A DNA stretch of 45,151 nucleotides, taken from contig JAEDHX010000006.1 of the NCBI GenBank assembly GCA_016296785.1, positions 1 through 45,151 of the forward strand. Reading direction: 5' to 3'. Position 1 is the first letter of the stretch. Each line of letters begins with the position of its first letter. Position numbers and translations under genes: made by a program. The DNA comes from Coprococcus sp. (lineage in GTDB: Bacteria > Bacillota > Clostridia > Lachnospirales > Lachnospiraceae). The notes below the pieces were generated by a model. The model ran no database searches and had not been told where the DNA came from. It worked only from the letters and a program-made list of their open reading frames with translations. Below are positions 15,629-27,200 of this stretch, in pieces.

Positions 15629-16171
15629 ATGGGTAACAACAAATATGCAGGAACACAAACAGAAAAGAATCTTGAGGCAGCATTTGCCGGAGAATCACAG
15701 GCAAGAAATAAATATACATATTTTGCCTCTGTAGCAAAAAAAGAAGGATATGAGCAGATATCATCTTTGTTTTTAAAGACTGCTGATAATGAGAAAGAGC
15801 ATGCTAAGATGTGGTTTAAAGAGCTTAATGGATTAGGTAATACAGCAGAGAATCTTGGTGCTGCAGCCGATGGTGAGAACTATGAGTGGACTGATATGTA
15901 TGAAGGTTTTGCTAAGACAGCTGATGAGGAAGGTTTCCCTGAGCTTGCAGCAAAATTCCGTCTCGTTGCAGCTATTGAGAAGCATCATGAAGAAAGATAT
16001 CGTGCACTTCTTAAGAATGTTGAGATGGCAGCTGTATTTGAAAAGAGTGAAGTTAAGGTTTGGGAATGCCGCAATTGTGGACATATTGTTGTTGGTACAA
16101 AAGCGCCGGAGCTTTGCCCAACATGTAATCATCCACAGAGCTTCTTTGAAGTATGTGCTGAGAATTATTAG
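15629..16171 (+). CDS. rbr: Rubrerythrin
   Basis: A 180-residue rubrerythrin, normal length. The four-helix di-iron domain shows EKNLEAAFAGESQARNKY, then ADNEKEHAKMWF, then the AAIEKHHEERY helix, together giving the Glu and His ligands. The C-terminal rubredoxin-like domain has CRNC and CPTC binding a single iron. The enzyme reduces hydrogen peroxide to water with electrons from rubredoxin or NADH and is a marker of anaerobic life. An excellent AAAGGAGG site precedes ATG. Confidence 0.96.
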   Translation: MGNNKYAGTQTEKNLEAAFAGESQARNKYTYFASVAKKEGYEQISSLFLKTADNEKEHAKMWFKELNGLGNTAENLGAAADGENYEWTDMYEGFAKTADEEGFPELAAKFRLVAAIEKHHEERYRALLKNVEMAAVFEKSEVKVWECRNCGHIVVGTKAPELCPTCNHPQSFFEVCAENY

Positions 16172-16219
16172 GGTTAATAATACCATAGAATTTACTTATA
16201 TTTTTTTGTAAGTATAGTA

Positions 16220-16252
16220 AAAGGAGCATCAGTTATCGATGCTCCTTTGTTT
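16220..16252. terminator. Bidirectional terminator between rbr and carB
   Basis: AAAGGAGCATC (16220-16230) pairs with GATGCTCCTTT (16238-16248) over a 7-nt loop, followed by GTTTTG. It lies between converging genes. Confidence 0.9.
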
Positions 16253-16273
16253 TGATATAATTTAGTAATGATA

Positions 16274-19200
16274 TTACTTGTCTGTAATCTTACTATGAAT
16301 TTCCTGTAATGATTTCACTTCTCCGTTTCCATGATTCTTGACATACAGTATTCCCTTAGCAGTAGCTTTTGCAGCAGCAATAGTAGTCATGTATGGAATC
16401 TTTGCCTTGATGGCAGCTTTACGAAGATAACTGTCATCATGAACACTGTCTTTGCCGACAGGAGAGTTGATGATTAAGTCGATATTGCCATTTGTAATCA
16501 TATCAAGGATGTTTGGTCTTCCTTCGTATAGCTTCTTTACAAGCTCAGCTGGAATTCCGGCATCAGTAATGATCTCATGAGTCTTTCCTGTAGCAAGAAT
16601 CTTGAAGCCTGCTTCATTAAATAACTTCGCTATTTCTACAACCTCAGGCTTGTCCTTACGGTTAACAGAAATAAGAACAGTACCGCTAAGTGGTAGCTTT
16701 GTCTGTGTTGCTTCCTGAGCCTTGTAGAAGGCTTCTCCATAGTATGTTGACAAACCTAGAACCTCGCCGGTTGAACGCATCTCCGGTCCAAGGATAGGAT
16801 CAACCTCTGGGAACATATTAAATGGGAACACTGCTTCCTTAACACCATAATATGGAATATCCTTATCCTTTAGCTCAGGAACAGGAGATGGTCTGCCTGT
16901 TAATTCTGATGTAATAATATCTGTTGCAAGTGGAACCATTCTTATGTTACATACCTTTGATACAAGAGGTACAGTACGTGAAGCACGAGGATTTGCTTCA
17001 AGAACATATACCTTGCCGTTCTCAATTGCATATTGCATATTCATAAGTCCTTTTACATGCATTTCCTCTGCAATCTTTTTAGTATATTCCTTAATTGTCT
17101 TAACATTGTCCTCTGAAATATGAACAGATGGTATGATGCAGGCTGAATCACCTGAGTGAACTCCGGCAAGTTCTATATGCTCCATTACAGCAGGAACATA
17201 TGCGTGATTACCATCACTGATAGCATCTGCTTCACATTCAAGTGCATGATTTAAGAAGCGGTCAATAAGAATTGGTCTGTCAGGTGTTACACCTACAGCA
17301 GCCTTCATATAGCCTTCCATGCTCTCGTCATCATATACAACTTCCATACCACGACCACCAAGAACGTAAGATGGACGAACCATAACCGGGTATCCAATCT
17401 TGCCGGCAATTTCAAGGGCTTCTTCAACAGTAGTAGCCATACCGGCTTCAGGCATAGGAATCTCAAGCTTGTCCATCATTTCTCTGAACAAATCGCGATC
17501 CTCAGCAAGGTCGATAACAGCAGGTGGGGTACCAAGAATCTTAACACCATTCTTTTCAAGCTCTGATGCAAGATTAAGAGGTGTCTGTCCACCAAACTGA
17601 GCAATTACGCCGAGAGGCTTTTCTTTATTGTATATACTAAGAACATCTTCAAGTGTAAGAGGTTCAAAGTAAAGCTTATCTGATGTATCATAATCTGTAG
17701 ATACTGTTTCAGGATTACAGTTTACAATAATTGTTTCAAATCCAAGCTTCTTAAGTGCAAGAGAAGCATGTACACAACAATAGTCAAACTCTATACCCTG
17801 ACCAATTCTGTTTGGACCACCACCAAGTATCATAATCTTTGGCTTGTCTGTATTTACAGGACTATTATCAGGAGCATTGTAAGTAGAATAGTAGTATGCA
17901 CTGTCTGGTGTACCACTTACATGAACACCTTCCCAAGCTTCTTCTACACCAAGGGAAATACGTTTATTTCTTATTTCTTCTTCTGATACTTCAAGAATCA
18001 TGCTGAGGTATTTATCTGAAAATCCATTCTTCTTAGCAGATATAAGCTTTTCATCAGATGGAAGAGAACCCTTGGTTTTAGCAAGTTCTTCTTCCTCCTC
18101 CACAAGTTCTTTCATCTGCTCAATAAAATATGTCTTAACTTTTGTAATATCGTATATTTCATCAACAGTAGCGCCCTTTCTAAGTGCCTCATACATAATG
18201 AAATGGCGTTCACTTGATGGATGAGCAAGCATTCTAAGAAGCTCGTCCTTTGATTTCGTATTGAAATCCTTTGCATAACCAAGACCATATCTGCCTGTTT
18301 CGAGACTTCTGATAGCCTTCTGAAATGCTTCTTTATAAGTCTTGCCAATACTCATTACTTCACCAACGGCACGCATCTGTGTTCCAAGCTTGTCCTCAAC
18401 ACCTTTAAATTTCTCAAATGCCCAGCGGGCAAACTTAATAACGATATAGTCACCATCCGGAACATATTTATCTAAAGTGCCATATTTTCCACACTCAATA
18501 TCCTTTAATGTAAGTCCTGCTGCGAGCATTGCTGAAACAAGAGCTATAGGGAAACCTGTAGCCTTTGATGCAAGGGCAGAAGAACGTGATGTTCTTGGAT
18601 TGATCTCGATAACAACAATTCTATCTGATATAGGATCATGTGCAAACTGTACGTTAGTTCCACCAATAACTTTAACAGAATCAACTATTCTATATGCCTG
18701 CTCCTGAAGTCTGTCCTGAAGCTCCTTAGATATAGTAAGCATAGGGGCAGAACAGAAGGAATCACCAGTGTGAGTACCAAGTGGGTCAATATTCTCAATA
18801 AAACATACAGTAATCATGTTACCTTCTGCATCACGAACAACTTCAAGCTCAAGCTCTTCCCATCCAAGAATTGATTCTTCAACAAGAACCTGTCCAACAA
18901 GACTTGCCTGAAGACCTCTTGCACATACGGTTTTTAATTCTTCCTTATTATATACGAGACCGCCACCTGCGCCGCCCATAGTATATGCAGGACGAAGAAC
19001 AACAGGATAACCGAGCTGGTCAGCAATACTAAGTGCCTCTTCGACACTATAAGCGACTTCGCTTCTTGCCATCTCAATACCAATTTCATTCATAGACTTC
19101 TTGAACTCAATACGGTCTTCACCTCGTTCAATTGCATCAACCTGAACACCAATAACCTTTACATTGTATTTATCAAGAATACCTTCCTTAGCAAGCTCTG

Positions 19201-19498
19201 CACATAAATTAAGACCTGACTGGCCACCAAGATTAGGTAATAGTGCGTCCGGCTTCTCCTTTGCAATAATCTGCTCTAAACGATTAACATTTAATGGTTC
19301 AATATAAGTTACATCTGCAATCTCTGGATCTGTCATAATTGTTGCAGGGTTTGAATTAACTAAAACTATCTCATATCCAAGTTTTCTAAGGGCTTTGCAT
19401 GCTTGTGTACCTGAATAGTCAAATTCACATGCCTGGCCAATAATAATTGGACCTGAACCAATTATTAATACTTTGTTAATGTCTTCTCTCTTTGGCAT
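16274..19498 (-). CDS. carB: Carbamoyl-phosphate synthase large subunit
   Basis: A full-length 1074-residue CarB. It carries two homologous ATP-grasp halves: the first opens KVLIIGSGPIIIGQACEFDY and the second KIMILGGGPNRIGQGIEFDY. Each has its Gly-rich loop (TMGGAGGG and VLGGRGME) and metal-binding NPR motif (EINPRTSRSSALASKATG; EANPRASRTVPLVSKV). The last 140 residues form the MGS-like allosteric domain with ATGKTHEIITD. It makes carbamoyl phosphate from bicarbonate, ammonia and two ATP for pyrimidines and arginine. The partner carA normally lies directly upstream; here the upstream neighbour is a divergent lipoprotein gene. TATAAT on the minus strand (19530-19535) is the likely -10 box. 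Confidence 0.98.
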   Translation of the reverse strand: MPKREDINKVLIIGSGPIIIGQACEFDYSGTQACKALRKLGYEIVLVNSNPATIMTDPEIADVTYIEPLNVNRLEQIIAKEKPDALLPNLGGQSGLNLCAELAKEGILDKYNVKVIGVQVDAIERGEDRIEFKKSMNEIGIEMARSEVAYSVEEALSIADQLGYPVVLRPAYTMGGAGGGLVYNKEELKTVCARGLQASLVGQVLVEESILGWEELELEVVRDAEGNMITVCFIENIDPLGTHTGDSFCSAPMLTISKELQDRLQEQAYRIVDSVKVIGGTNVQFAHDPISDRIVVIEINPRTSRSSALASKATGFPIALVSAMLAAGLTLKDIECGKYGTLDKYVPDGDYIVIKFARWAFEKFKGVEDKLGTQMRAVGEVMSIGKTYKEAFQKAIRSLETGRYGLGYAKDFNTKSKDELLRMLAHPSSERHFIMYEALRKGATVDEIYDITKVKTYFIEQMKELVEEEEELAKTKGSLPSDEKLISAKKNGFSDKYLSMILEVSEEEIRNKRISLGVEEAWEGVHVSGTPDSAYYYSTYNAPDNSPVNTDKPKIMILGGGPNRIGQGIEFDYCCVHASLALKKLGFETIIVNCNPETVSTDYDTSDKLYFEPLTLEDVLSIYNKEKPLGVIAQFGGQTPLNLASELEKNGVKILGTPPAVIDLAEDRDLFREMMDKLEIPMPEAGMATTVEEALEIAGKIGYPVMVRPSYVLGGRGMEVVYDDESMEGYMKAAVGVTPDRPILIDRFLNHALECEADAISDGNHAYVPAVMEHIELAGVHSGDSACIIPSVHISEDNVKTIKEYTKKIAEEMHVKGLMNMQYAIENGKVYVLEANPRASRTVPLVSKVCNIRMVPLATDIITSELTGRPSPVPELKDKDIPYYGVKEAVFPFNMFPEVDPILGPEMRSTGEVLGLSTYYGEAFYKAQEATQTKLPLSGTVLISVNRKDKPEVVEIAKLFNEAGFKILATGKTHEIITDAGIPAELVKKLYEGRPNILDMITNGNIDLIINSPVGKDSVHDDSYLRKAAIKAKIPYMTTIAAAKATAKGILYVKNHGNGEVKSLQEIHSKITDK

Positions 19499-19729
19499 AA
19501 TAAATCTCCTTGGTTAATATTTTCTTTCTATTATAATGTATAATTCAAAAAATACACACCCTTTTTTTGAAAAAAATTAATTTTTTTATGTTTTTTATTA
19601 TTTTTATTTATTTTTATATTCTTCCATAAAAATCTATAAGTGAATCGTATAGTAGTTATAAGTGATGAAACAGGAAATACATTGATGATAAGATGATGTA
19701 AAATGAAATAATGAAAGAGAGGTATTTAT

Positions 19730-21049
19730 ATGAAAAGGAAATGTATTGTAGTTATAATGGCGGCAATTATGCTTATGTGTGCAGGATGCGGAAACAAGCA
19801 TTCTGATGAGGGTTATGGTAATTATGATAATGCATATGCTGTTGCTGAAGATGCTGAAGAAAAATATGATACAAATGAATATTATGATGAAAGCACAGAA
19901 GCAGGTTTTTCTGATATGAGCACAACAGGTACGTCATCTTCATCATCTGCTTCAAATGATGATAGTAGTACAATTGACAAGGAGATGCTTGTATACAGAG
20001 GAGATATTAGGGTTGATACGTTAGATTTTAATTCTTCAGTAGAATTGTTTAGAAGCATTATTAAAGAAAAGGGTGGCTTTATTGAAAATGAGTCATATTC
20101 GGATAGTAAATCAACAAATAGCTATTACCGAATAGATGACGAAGATAAGCATAATATATATACAGCTACAGTAAGAGTTCCAAGCTCAAATTATGATACA
20201 GTTATGAATTCAGCTACAGATTTAGGTGATGTAAGAAGTAAATCATCGAATGTAACAAATGTAACAAGGGAGTATGGAACATACAAATCACAGCTCGAAA
20301 TATATGAGGCTGAGTATTCAAGATATTTGACACTTCTTGAAAATGCAACTGATGATGAGTATGCATTAAAAATTGAAAATGAATTGTTTGATATTCAGAT
20401 TCAAATAGCAAATCTTAAGTCAGGTATTACAAATATCGAGAATGACGTTGCCTATTCATATATTGATATAGTAATTAATGAAGTAACAGAGTACAAAGAA
20501 GAGCCGGAGAAGACTGATACATTCTTTGACAGATTTAAAAACACCTGCAAGAATTCCTGGTCTAATTTCCTAGATGCAATGGAAACTTTGTTATTCTTTA
20601 TAATAAATAATATCTACTGGATGGTTATTCTTGCAGCTATTACAATAATAGTTATAAAGATATTAAAGAAGACAAAAGTAAAGAGACTTGAGAATAAACA
20701 AATGAAAATGCAAATGAGAATGCAGATGAACAATAGAATGGGAGCACCAATAAATGCTCCAATGAACGGACCAGTGAACGGACCAATGAATGCACCTATT
20801 AGAAGACCGATTAACGCACCTGTGAATGGACCGGTTAATGTACCTATGAATGGACCGGTTAATGCTCCTATTAATTCAGAAATGGAACGACCTGTAAATA
20901 ATAATCAATCATCTGATGATATTCAAAACAGAGATAATGATGAGCATGAGAAGCCAGATGATAAACAGGCACCAAAAACAAATACAGTTAAAAATAGAAA
21001 GAATAGGAACAATAAGAAGGATACTACAAAGGATAATACGGAAGCCTAA
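19730..21049 (+). CDS. DUF4349-type lipoprotein with PxN repeat tail
   Basis: A 439-residue protein. The N-terminus (MKRK, hydrophobic stretch, CAGC) is a lipoprotein signal with Cys rather than Leu at -3. An acidic, Ser-rich stretch follows to residue 80. The DUF4349 domain covers about 85-260: MLVYRGDIRVDTLDF, FRSIIKEKGGFIENE, coiled coil with LLENATDDEYALKIENEL and a terminal SYIDIVINE. A transmembrane helix lies near 290-312. After it comes a basic segment and a repeat of four residues (P-I/M/V-N-A/G; e.g. APINAPMNGPVNGPMNAP), then a charged tail. DUF4349 proteins are envelope proteins of unknown role. The repeat tail would lie on the cytoplasmic side if the lipid anchor is outside. Confidence 0.85.
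   Translation: MKRKCIVVIMAAIMLMCAGCGNKHSDEGYGNYDNAYAVAEDAEEKYDTNEYYDESTEAGFSDMSTTGTSSSSSASNDDSSTIDKEMLVYRGDIRVDTLDFNSSVELFRSIIKEKGGFIENESYSDSKSTNSYYRIDDEDKHNIYTATVRVPSSNYDTVMNSATDLGDVRSKSSNVTNVTREYGTYKSQLEIYEAEYSRYLTLLENATDDEYALKIENELFDIQIQIANLKSGITNIENDVAYSYIDIVINEVTEYKEEPEKTDTFFDRFKNTCKNSWSNFLDAMETLLFFIINNIYWMVILAAITIIVIKILKKTKVKRLENKQMKMQMRMQMNNRMGAPINAPMNGPVNGPMNAPIRRPINAPVNGPVNVPMNGPVNAPINSEMERPVNNNQSSDDIQNRDNDEHEKPDDKQAPKTNTVKNRKNRNNKKDTTKDNTEA
20746..20875 (+). repeat. 12-bp coding repeat (PxN[A/G])
   Basis: About ten degenerate copies of a 12-nt unit, such as CCAATGAACGGA, CCAGTGAACGGA and CCTATGAATGGA, encode Pro-Met/Ile/Val-Asn-Gly/Ala. Copies differ mostly at third codon positions. 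They keep the frame. Confidence 0.8.
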
Positions 21050-21077
21050 ACTTCATAAACAAACATTATTTGTAAAA

Positions 21078-21108
21078 AATGCACATTACCATATGTGCAT
21101 TTTTTTTC
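21078..21108 (+). terminator. Rho-independent terminator
   Basis: AATGCACAT and ATGTGCATT pair around a short loop (cores 21081-21086 and 21093-21098) and run into eight T. It ends the DUF4349 lipoprotein transcript. Confidence 0.92.
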
Positions 21109-21238
21109 GTTGTTAAAATATATGCTATATGATAATATTAATATGATATGTTTATGTGTAATAATAAATAAAAAGCATGAAGCTTTTTAGAAAAAACTTA
21201 CAAACACATTGTATTATTAGTAAGAAAGGAAGGGAAAG

Positions 21239-24200
21239 ATGATTAAGAAGAGCTTTGTTAAGGGTTTCTTATGTTCGGCTGCGGTTATAGCTGGTTTAGT
21301 ATTAGCAAAACCTGTGATTTCGCATGCCGAGGATTTGCCAAAGGCAGATCCAAGTAAAGGAATTACCGTTGATAGTGAGACAAATGAGATTAACTTAAAT
21401 GGTAATTCGATTATTATCAGAGAGTCTGCCAACTCGACAGAAACTACACCATTAACTAATTTCTATATCGATAAGAATAGAAATGGTTTAGTTGATGAAG
21501 ATGAACAGATGGCAGAGGTTAATGGCAGTACTGATATTAACATGGCATCAATTTATGGTGTAAAGGATGAAGAACTCGATTCTCCTATTAGAATTACTAT
21601 TGAGAGTGGTTCACAAGGGTCGATAAGGACTGTAAGCGGAGGAAAGATTGTATCTTCATCAACAGATGAAGCTGCTATTACGCTTGATATAAAAGGCGGT
21701 AATATATCATATTTTAGTGGCGCCGAGAATTCTACTGTATCTTCTGAAGGCGATACAGCTATATATTGTATTCAAACAGGTGGAGCAGTTAGTGGACAGC
21801 TTTTGTTAGCTTCTAATTCTTCTGTTACTGCTAAAGGTAATACAAAGGGTGTTCTTGATGCAGATATTAACAGTGGTAATATAGGCGTATTTATGGGCAT
21901 TAGTACGTGTGATATAAACGGAACAGAGAATACAAGTGCTATTGATATCTCTGTAACGAATGACGCATATATTAGTACTTTTGTAATGGGTAATTCTTCA
22001 TATAATGCCAATAAATATAGTAATATTATTGGTAATGTTATCTTTAACGTTGATGGTAACAGATCTGATGAGGATAGTACCAATAGCTATACTATTGGCA
22101 ACATTAATGGTATAACTAATCCAAAGATAAAGGGTAGTTGCAGCGTTACAATAAAAAATGCCAATATTGGAAGTATTAATTATTTGATTAATACAAATTT
22201 GCCAGCTGTTGATGGAGAAAAGCAGTATTCATATGTTTCCGGTGATATTAACTGTAAGTTTATATCTTCGGTATTTAGTAATATCAGTTATCTGGTTAAC
22301 ACCGCAAAGACTGATGGAAACTTAAAGCTCAGTCTTGAGGAAGGTGCTGAAATTACTTATACCTGTTATCTTGCAACTAATTCATATTTGAAGGGTAATG
22401 TTGATATTTCTATTGACAGTTTATCATTTGTAGGAGGCTTTTATGGATTAAATTATTCATCGATAGATGGTGATTATACCGCTAAGATGAGATATCCTTC
22501 GAGTAGCTATTATTATTCAGAGTGCATTTCTTACTCATTTACCGGTGCAGAGCATACTGTAAAAGGTAATGTGGATATTACTATTAATGGCGGAAAGGTA
22601 TCGTCTGTATATGGTGTTTTATCGGCAAAGGTAGATGGTAATGTTAATATTAAGGTTAATGGCCTTGAGGGATATAGTTTATACGGATTATATAGCGGAT
22701 CTCTTGTAAAGGGAGATTTCTCTATGGTTGTTCCTGATGATGCATATTTTAATATGACTAGTAGTGTATATGGAGCCGGTAATTCTTGTGTAGAAGGTAA
22801 ATTCACCTTTGATATATCAAATGATGCTACGTCAAATAACGGTTATTACTATGGAGCATATTATTCGACAGTCGGAAAAACTGCTGATATCAATATCAGG
22901 GGCGGTAGTTTTAGTTCAATATATGCCTATTATGGAAACTATAGTAGCTCTAATTCTAATACGAATCCTAATTATATAGGTGGTGATGCAAAAATAAGCA
23001 TTTCAAATGTTAATGCATACAACATTTATGGAACTGAATATATGGATTTTCGTGGTAATCTTGATATAAATATTAAATCTGCAGACAGAGTCAACAACAG
23101 CTATGGATATTTATACGGATGTTATTATTCCAGAGTTGCTAAGAAGCTTTCTGTTAATGTAACAGATTCATTGCAGTCAGGAATTTATGGAGTTTATGAA
23201 AGCCGCGTTGCATTCTCTGATGATACATCCATAGAACAGCCTGTATGTAATGTGGATATAAATAATTGTATAACAACCGATTATCTGTACCTTCTTGATT
23301 ATTCAAAATTTAATGGTGATGTTGTTGCTAATTCTTATAAGAATATCAGTAGATATTTTTATGGCTGCTATAGCTCAGACGTTACTGGAAATCTTACTTT
23401 TAAGTCTTCTTATGAGAATGATAAAGCAATAACTGATGCAGATAATAATCCAATTGTAGATAGTTATCCTAATGCAGGCAGTGAAGAATATCGTGCAGTT
23501 AGTTATGGAAATATTAATGGTAGTGTTGATATAGATATTGATCACTGTACTTATAGATATCCGTATATTATTTATTATATGAATTGTTCTGATAAGGGTG
23601 GAACCGTTGATATTACAGATTGTAATTTCGGTGTTGCGGGTAAAGCAGGCTATATGGATTTAGTGTGTATGAGCAGTAGTGCCAGTGAAGTTAATGCTAA
23701 GTATACCGTAAACATAAAGAATACAGATTTTAGTAAAGCAGATTCATTCGTTATTAGAAATTGTATGTTAAAGGGTTCATATGCTGAAACTGCAATTGAT
23801 GATAAAACTGTATTCACTGAGAAATATGCACTTATTGCTAATTACAATTCAACTGGATTTGCTAAGATAACATATAAGAATGATTTGTATTTAGGCGGAG
23901 AAGCTACTCTGACAGAAGATATCTCAGCTGAAAATGTATATCTTGGTAATTATGCACTTAATTGCTATGGATCAGGTTATTTTACAATTCCTGAAGGTGT
24001 TACTGTTAGTGCAACAAAAAATATATATATTCCTAAGTGTTCTAATATTTTACTTTACGGCAAGCTGTCAGGTAATGTAACTAAGCCTGAGACATATGTT
24101 GATGAATCAAATGAAACTGTAATAGATTATGGTAATATTTTCTATGAAGGTGGTACTGTCGATGGCACTATAACAATGATGGATGAGTATTATCCAATTA

Positions 24201-27200
24201 ATTACGTTTATAATACTATGGGTTGTTCAATTACACCTGATTACTCAAATGGTAGTACATATTCATACAATAGCAAGATATATGGTAAATCAGGTTCTGC
24301 CGTTTCAACAAAGCTAAATATTTATACCGGATATAAATTTGTTTCAGCTGCCTGGTGCGGTGCAGATGAAGAGTATTCTGACATGGCGGCAGAAGAGACA
24401 ACCTTCAGCTATGATATGCCTGCAACTCCTGTTACTGTGAAGTTTGAGGTAATTGGAATTCAGATAGTACTTGGTAAGACAGAAGCTGATCCTGTTGCAA
24501 AATTGAATCAGGAATACACAGATGAATCACCGCTCTATAATCTAAATAAGATTACAATAGCTAATGATGCTAAGGTCGGCGATGTAGTTTTTGAGCTTGC
24601 TGATGGAAATAGTCTTCCGGAAGGCCTTGTATTAGAGGACGGATTAATCTACGGTACTCCAAATAAGGCATATGAAGATGGTAAGAAGGTCGTAATTAAG
24701 GTAACCGGTAAGAATAAAACTACGGCTAATTTATCATTGAATATTATTGTTTCATCAGGTGATGCTACGCAGCCTGAACAGGAGGGAAGAATATTTGTTG
24801 ATGAGGAATCAAAGGTAATAGATCTCCTTGGTAACTCAGTCGTAATAGATTCATACGAAAAAGATGAAGAAGCATTTATAGGAATATTTATTGATGATAA
24901 CCGTGATGGCGTTGCAGACAGAAGTGTTCCTGTATATTATGGTGATTTATCAGAGTATGAAATATACGGTTTAAAAGATGCAGATATAAACAGACCTATA
25001 TCGATTATAGTTAATAATGGTGCAGTAAAGAAGATTAATGGTGTTGCAAGGGGAACAGTTTCAACTCCTTCGGAGGATGCAATTATTATTGAAATAAATG
25101 GCGGAACTGTTGATTCTGTAGCAGCTATAGTTGGCGATGCAACTATCAATGGATATATTCGTATAGAGAATAAAGCAAATACTCTTACAAATACAACTGT
25201 TACATTAGATAATTCAAATTATACCGGTTATTATAGAAATATTGCCGGTAATGTAACAATTACCGGAAGTTATACTGCTAAAAAAGAAATTAATGTAACA
25301 AGCATTTCAAATACCAGTATTCCAAGTACTACAGGAACACCGGAAATTGTATTTGAAAAGCCTGTAGTAATTGATGGTGGTACATGGGTTACTAATACTA
25401 ACTCAACAGTAGTGTTTAAAGATACATTTAAGGGATCAAGCCATTTCAATACATATGGTTCATCATCATATACATTTGAAAAGGGATTCACTATAAATGG
25501 TAATCTATATATTAACAGTGATTGTGACGTTGTATGTCAGGCAGAGAGCTCTGCTGCCAATATTACTCTTTATAATCATGGCAGCATCCAAATTGAGGCG
25601 AAGCTTACATGTAAGTCATTTATTACAAGAAACTATTGTAATGTATTCATACTAGAAAACGGTGAGCTCTATACAGAAACAACAAATATTTATTCAAGTT
25701 CATATATATATCATAAGGGAGTATTTGGTTATACCAATGCAATTACTAATAGCGGTTATTGGTATATGATGGGCGGAACATTTGCTGATGGTACTGATGA
25801 TTCAAAGCTTGCAAGAAAATTCTATCCTGTAACATTTAGTACAGAATTTGATAAAGCTACTGTAAAAGCAAATGCAGGTGTAATGTATGTTAATGAAGTT
25901 GCATATATGTCTCCAAGCGTAACAAACAACTCAATTAACTATACTGTTATTCCTGGATATGAAAGCTATATTTCAATAAATGGTGGTACACCAGAGCTTA
26001 TGTCTTCTTCACCTTATGTATTTACAATGGAAGATAAGCCTACAAGTATTCTTGTAGAATATGTACCAACTGATATTGAGGTTAGCAAGAAATATGCAGA
26101 TCCTGTAATAGTAGTAGGTACGGAATATACTACTGCTAATCCGGTATATAACCTGAAGTCACTGAATGTATATAATGATACTACATCATATTATGGCGGT
26201 GAAATGAAATACAGCTTAAAGAGAGGTTCCACACTTCCTAAGGGACTCTCATTTGAAGATGGTAAGATAATTGGTACACCGGTGGCAACAAACGGAGATG
26301 GAGATACTGTTAGTTTTGTTGTAACAGGTAAGAACGGTACAACAACAGTTGTAGATATCAATATTGTAATAAAGGAGAGCGGATATACTGAAACAGATAT
26401 TAATGATATTGCTACAGTATATGGTTCATCAATAACTCTTAATGGTGCATCGGTTGTAATTATTGCAGATCCTGAGGATTCAACAAAATCAGGTATTTAT
26501 ATGGATGCTAATCATGACGGTATTGCTGACAATAACCATTCACTTATAATTAATGATGAGTATACCTATAATCTTGTAAATTATACTATTTATGGATATA
26601 AGTCTTCAACAGATGCATATGAGGGTGATATATCAATTTATTTGATAAGCGGTACTGTTGGTTATATTTATGGTGCAGTTGGTAATAATTCACAGCTTGC
26701 AGAAGTTAATGGTAATGTTGACATTTTCCTTAAGGGTGGTTTATGTAATTCAGCTTCGGCTCTGTTTTATGCAAAAGCAAAGAATACCGGATTCTATGTA
26801 ACCGGCACAACAATAAGAGGTTCAAGTTTATATGGTATTTACTATTCTGAGACTGAAAATTATAATTATGAGTTTTCAGGAACCTCACAGATGACTTCAT
26901 CAAGCAGCTCTGCAGCAATATATGCATCATTTGTATCTAATATTAGTAATGATGTTAATGCTAAGGTTGGTTTGTTAGACAGTAGCTACCAATTCTATGG
27001 TTCTTATACTGATTTCTATGGCTTATATGGAGAAAATGGCAGTCATAGAACAACTGTTGGCGGAGATGTTAATTATGTGATAGATGGTTACTGGTATACA
27101 AAGTATAGAGGACTTAACTTCCTTACTTATTATGCTGACATAAAAGGAAACCTGAATGTAGACTGGAAGGATGGATCATTTGGTTCAAGATATGCAGATC

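Noticed and set aside
21170..21190. AAAAAGC/GCTTTTT hairpin before the giant gene as a regulatory attenuator
   Set aside because: Only two G-C pairs at the loop; such AT-rich hairpins are expected by chance here.
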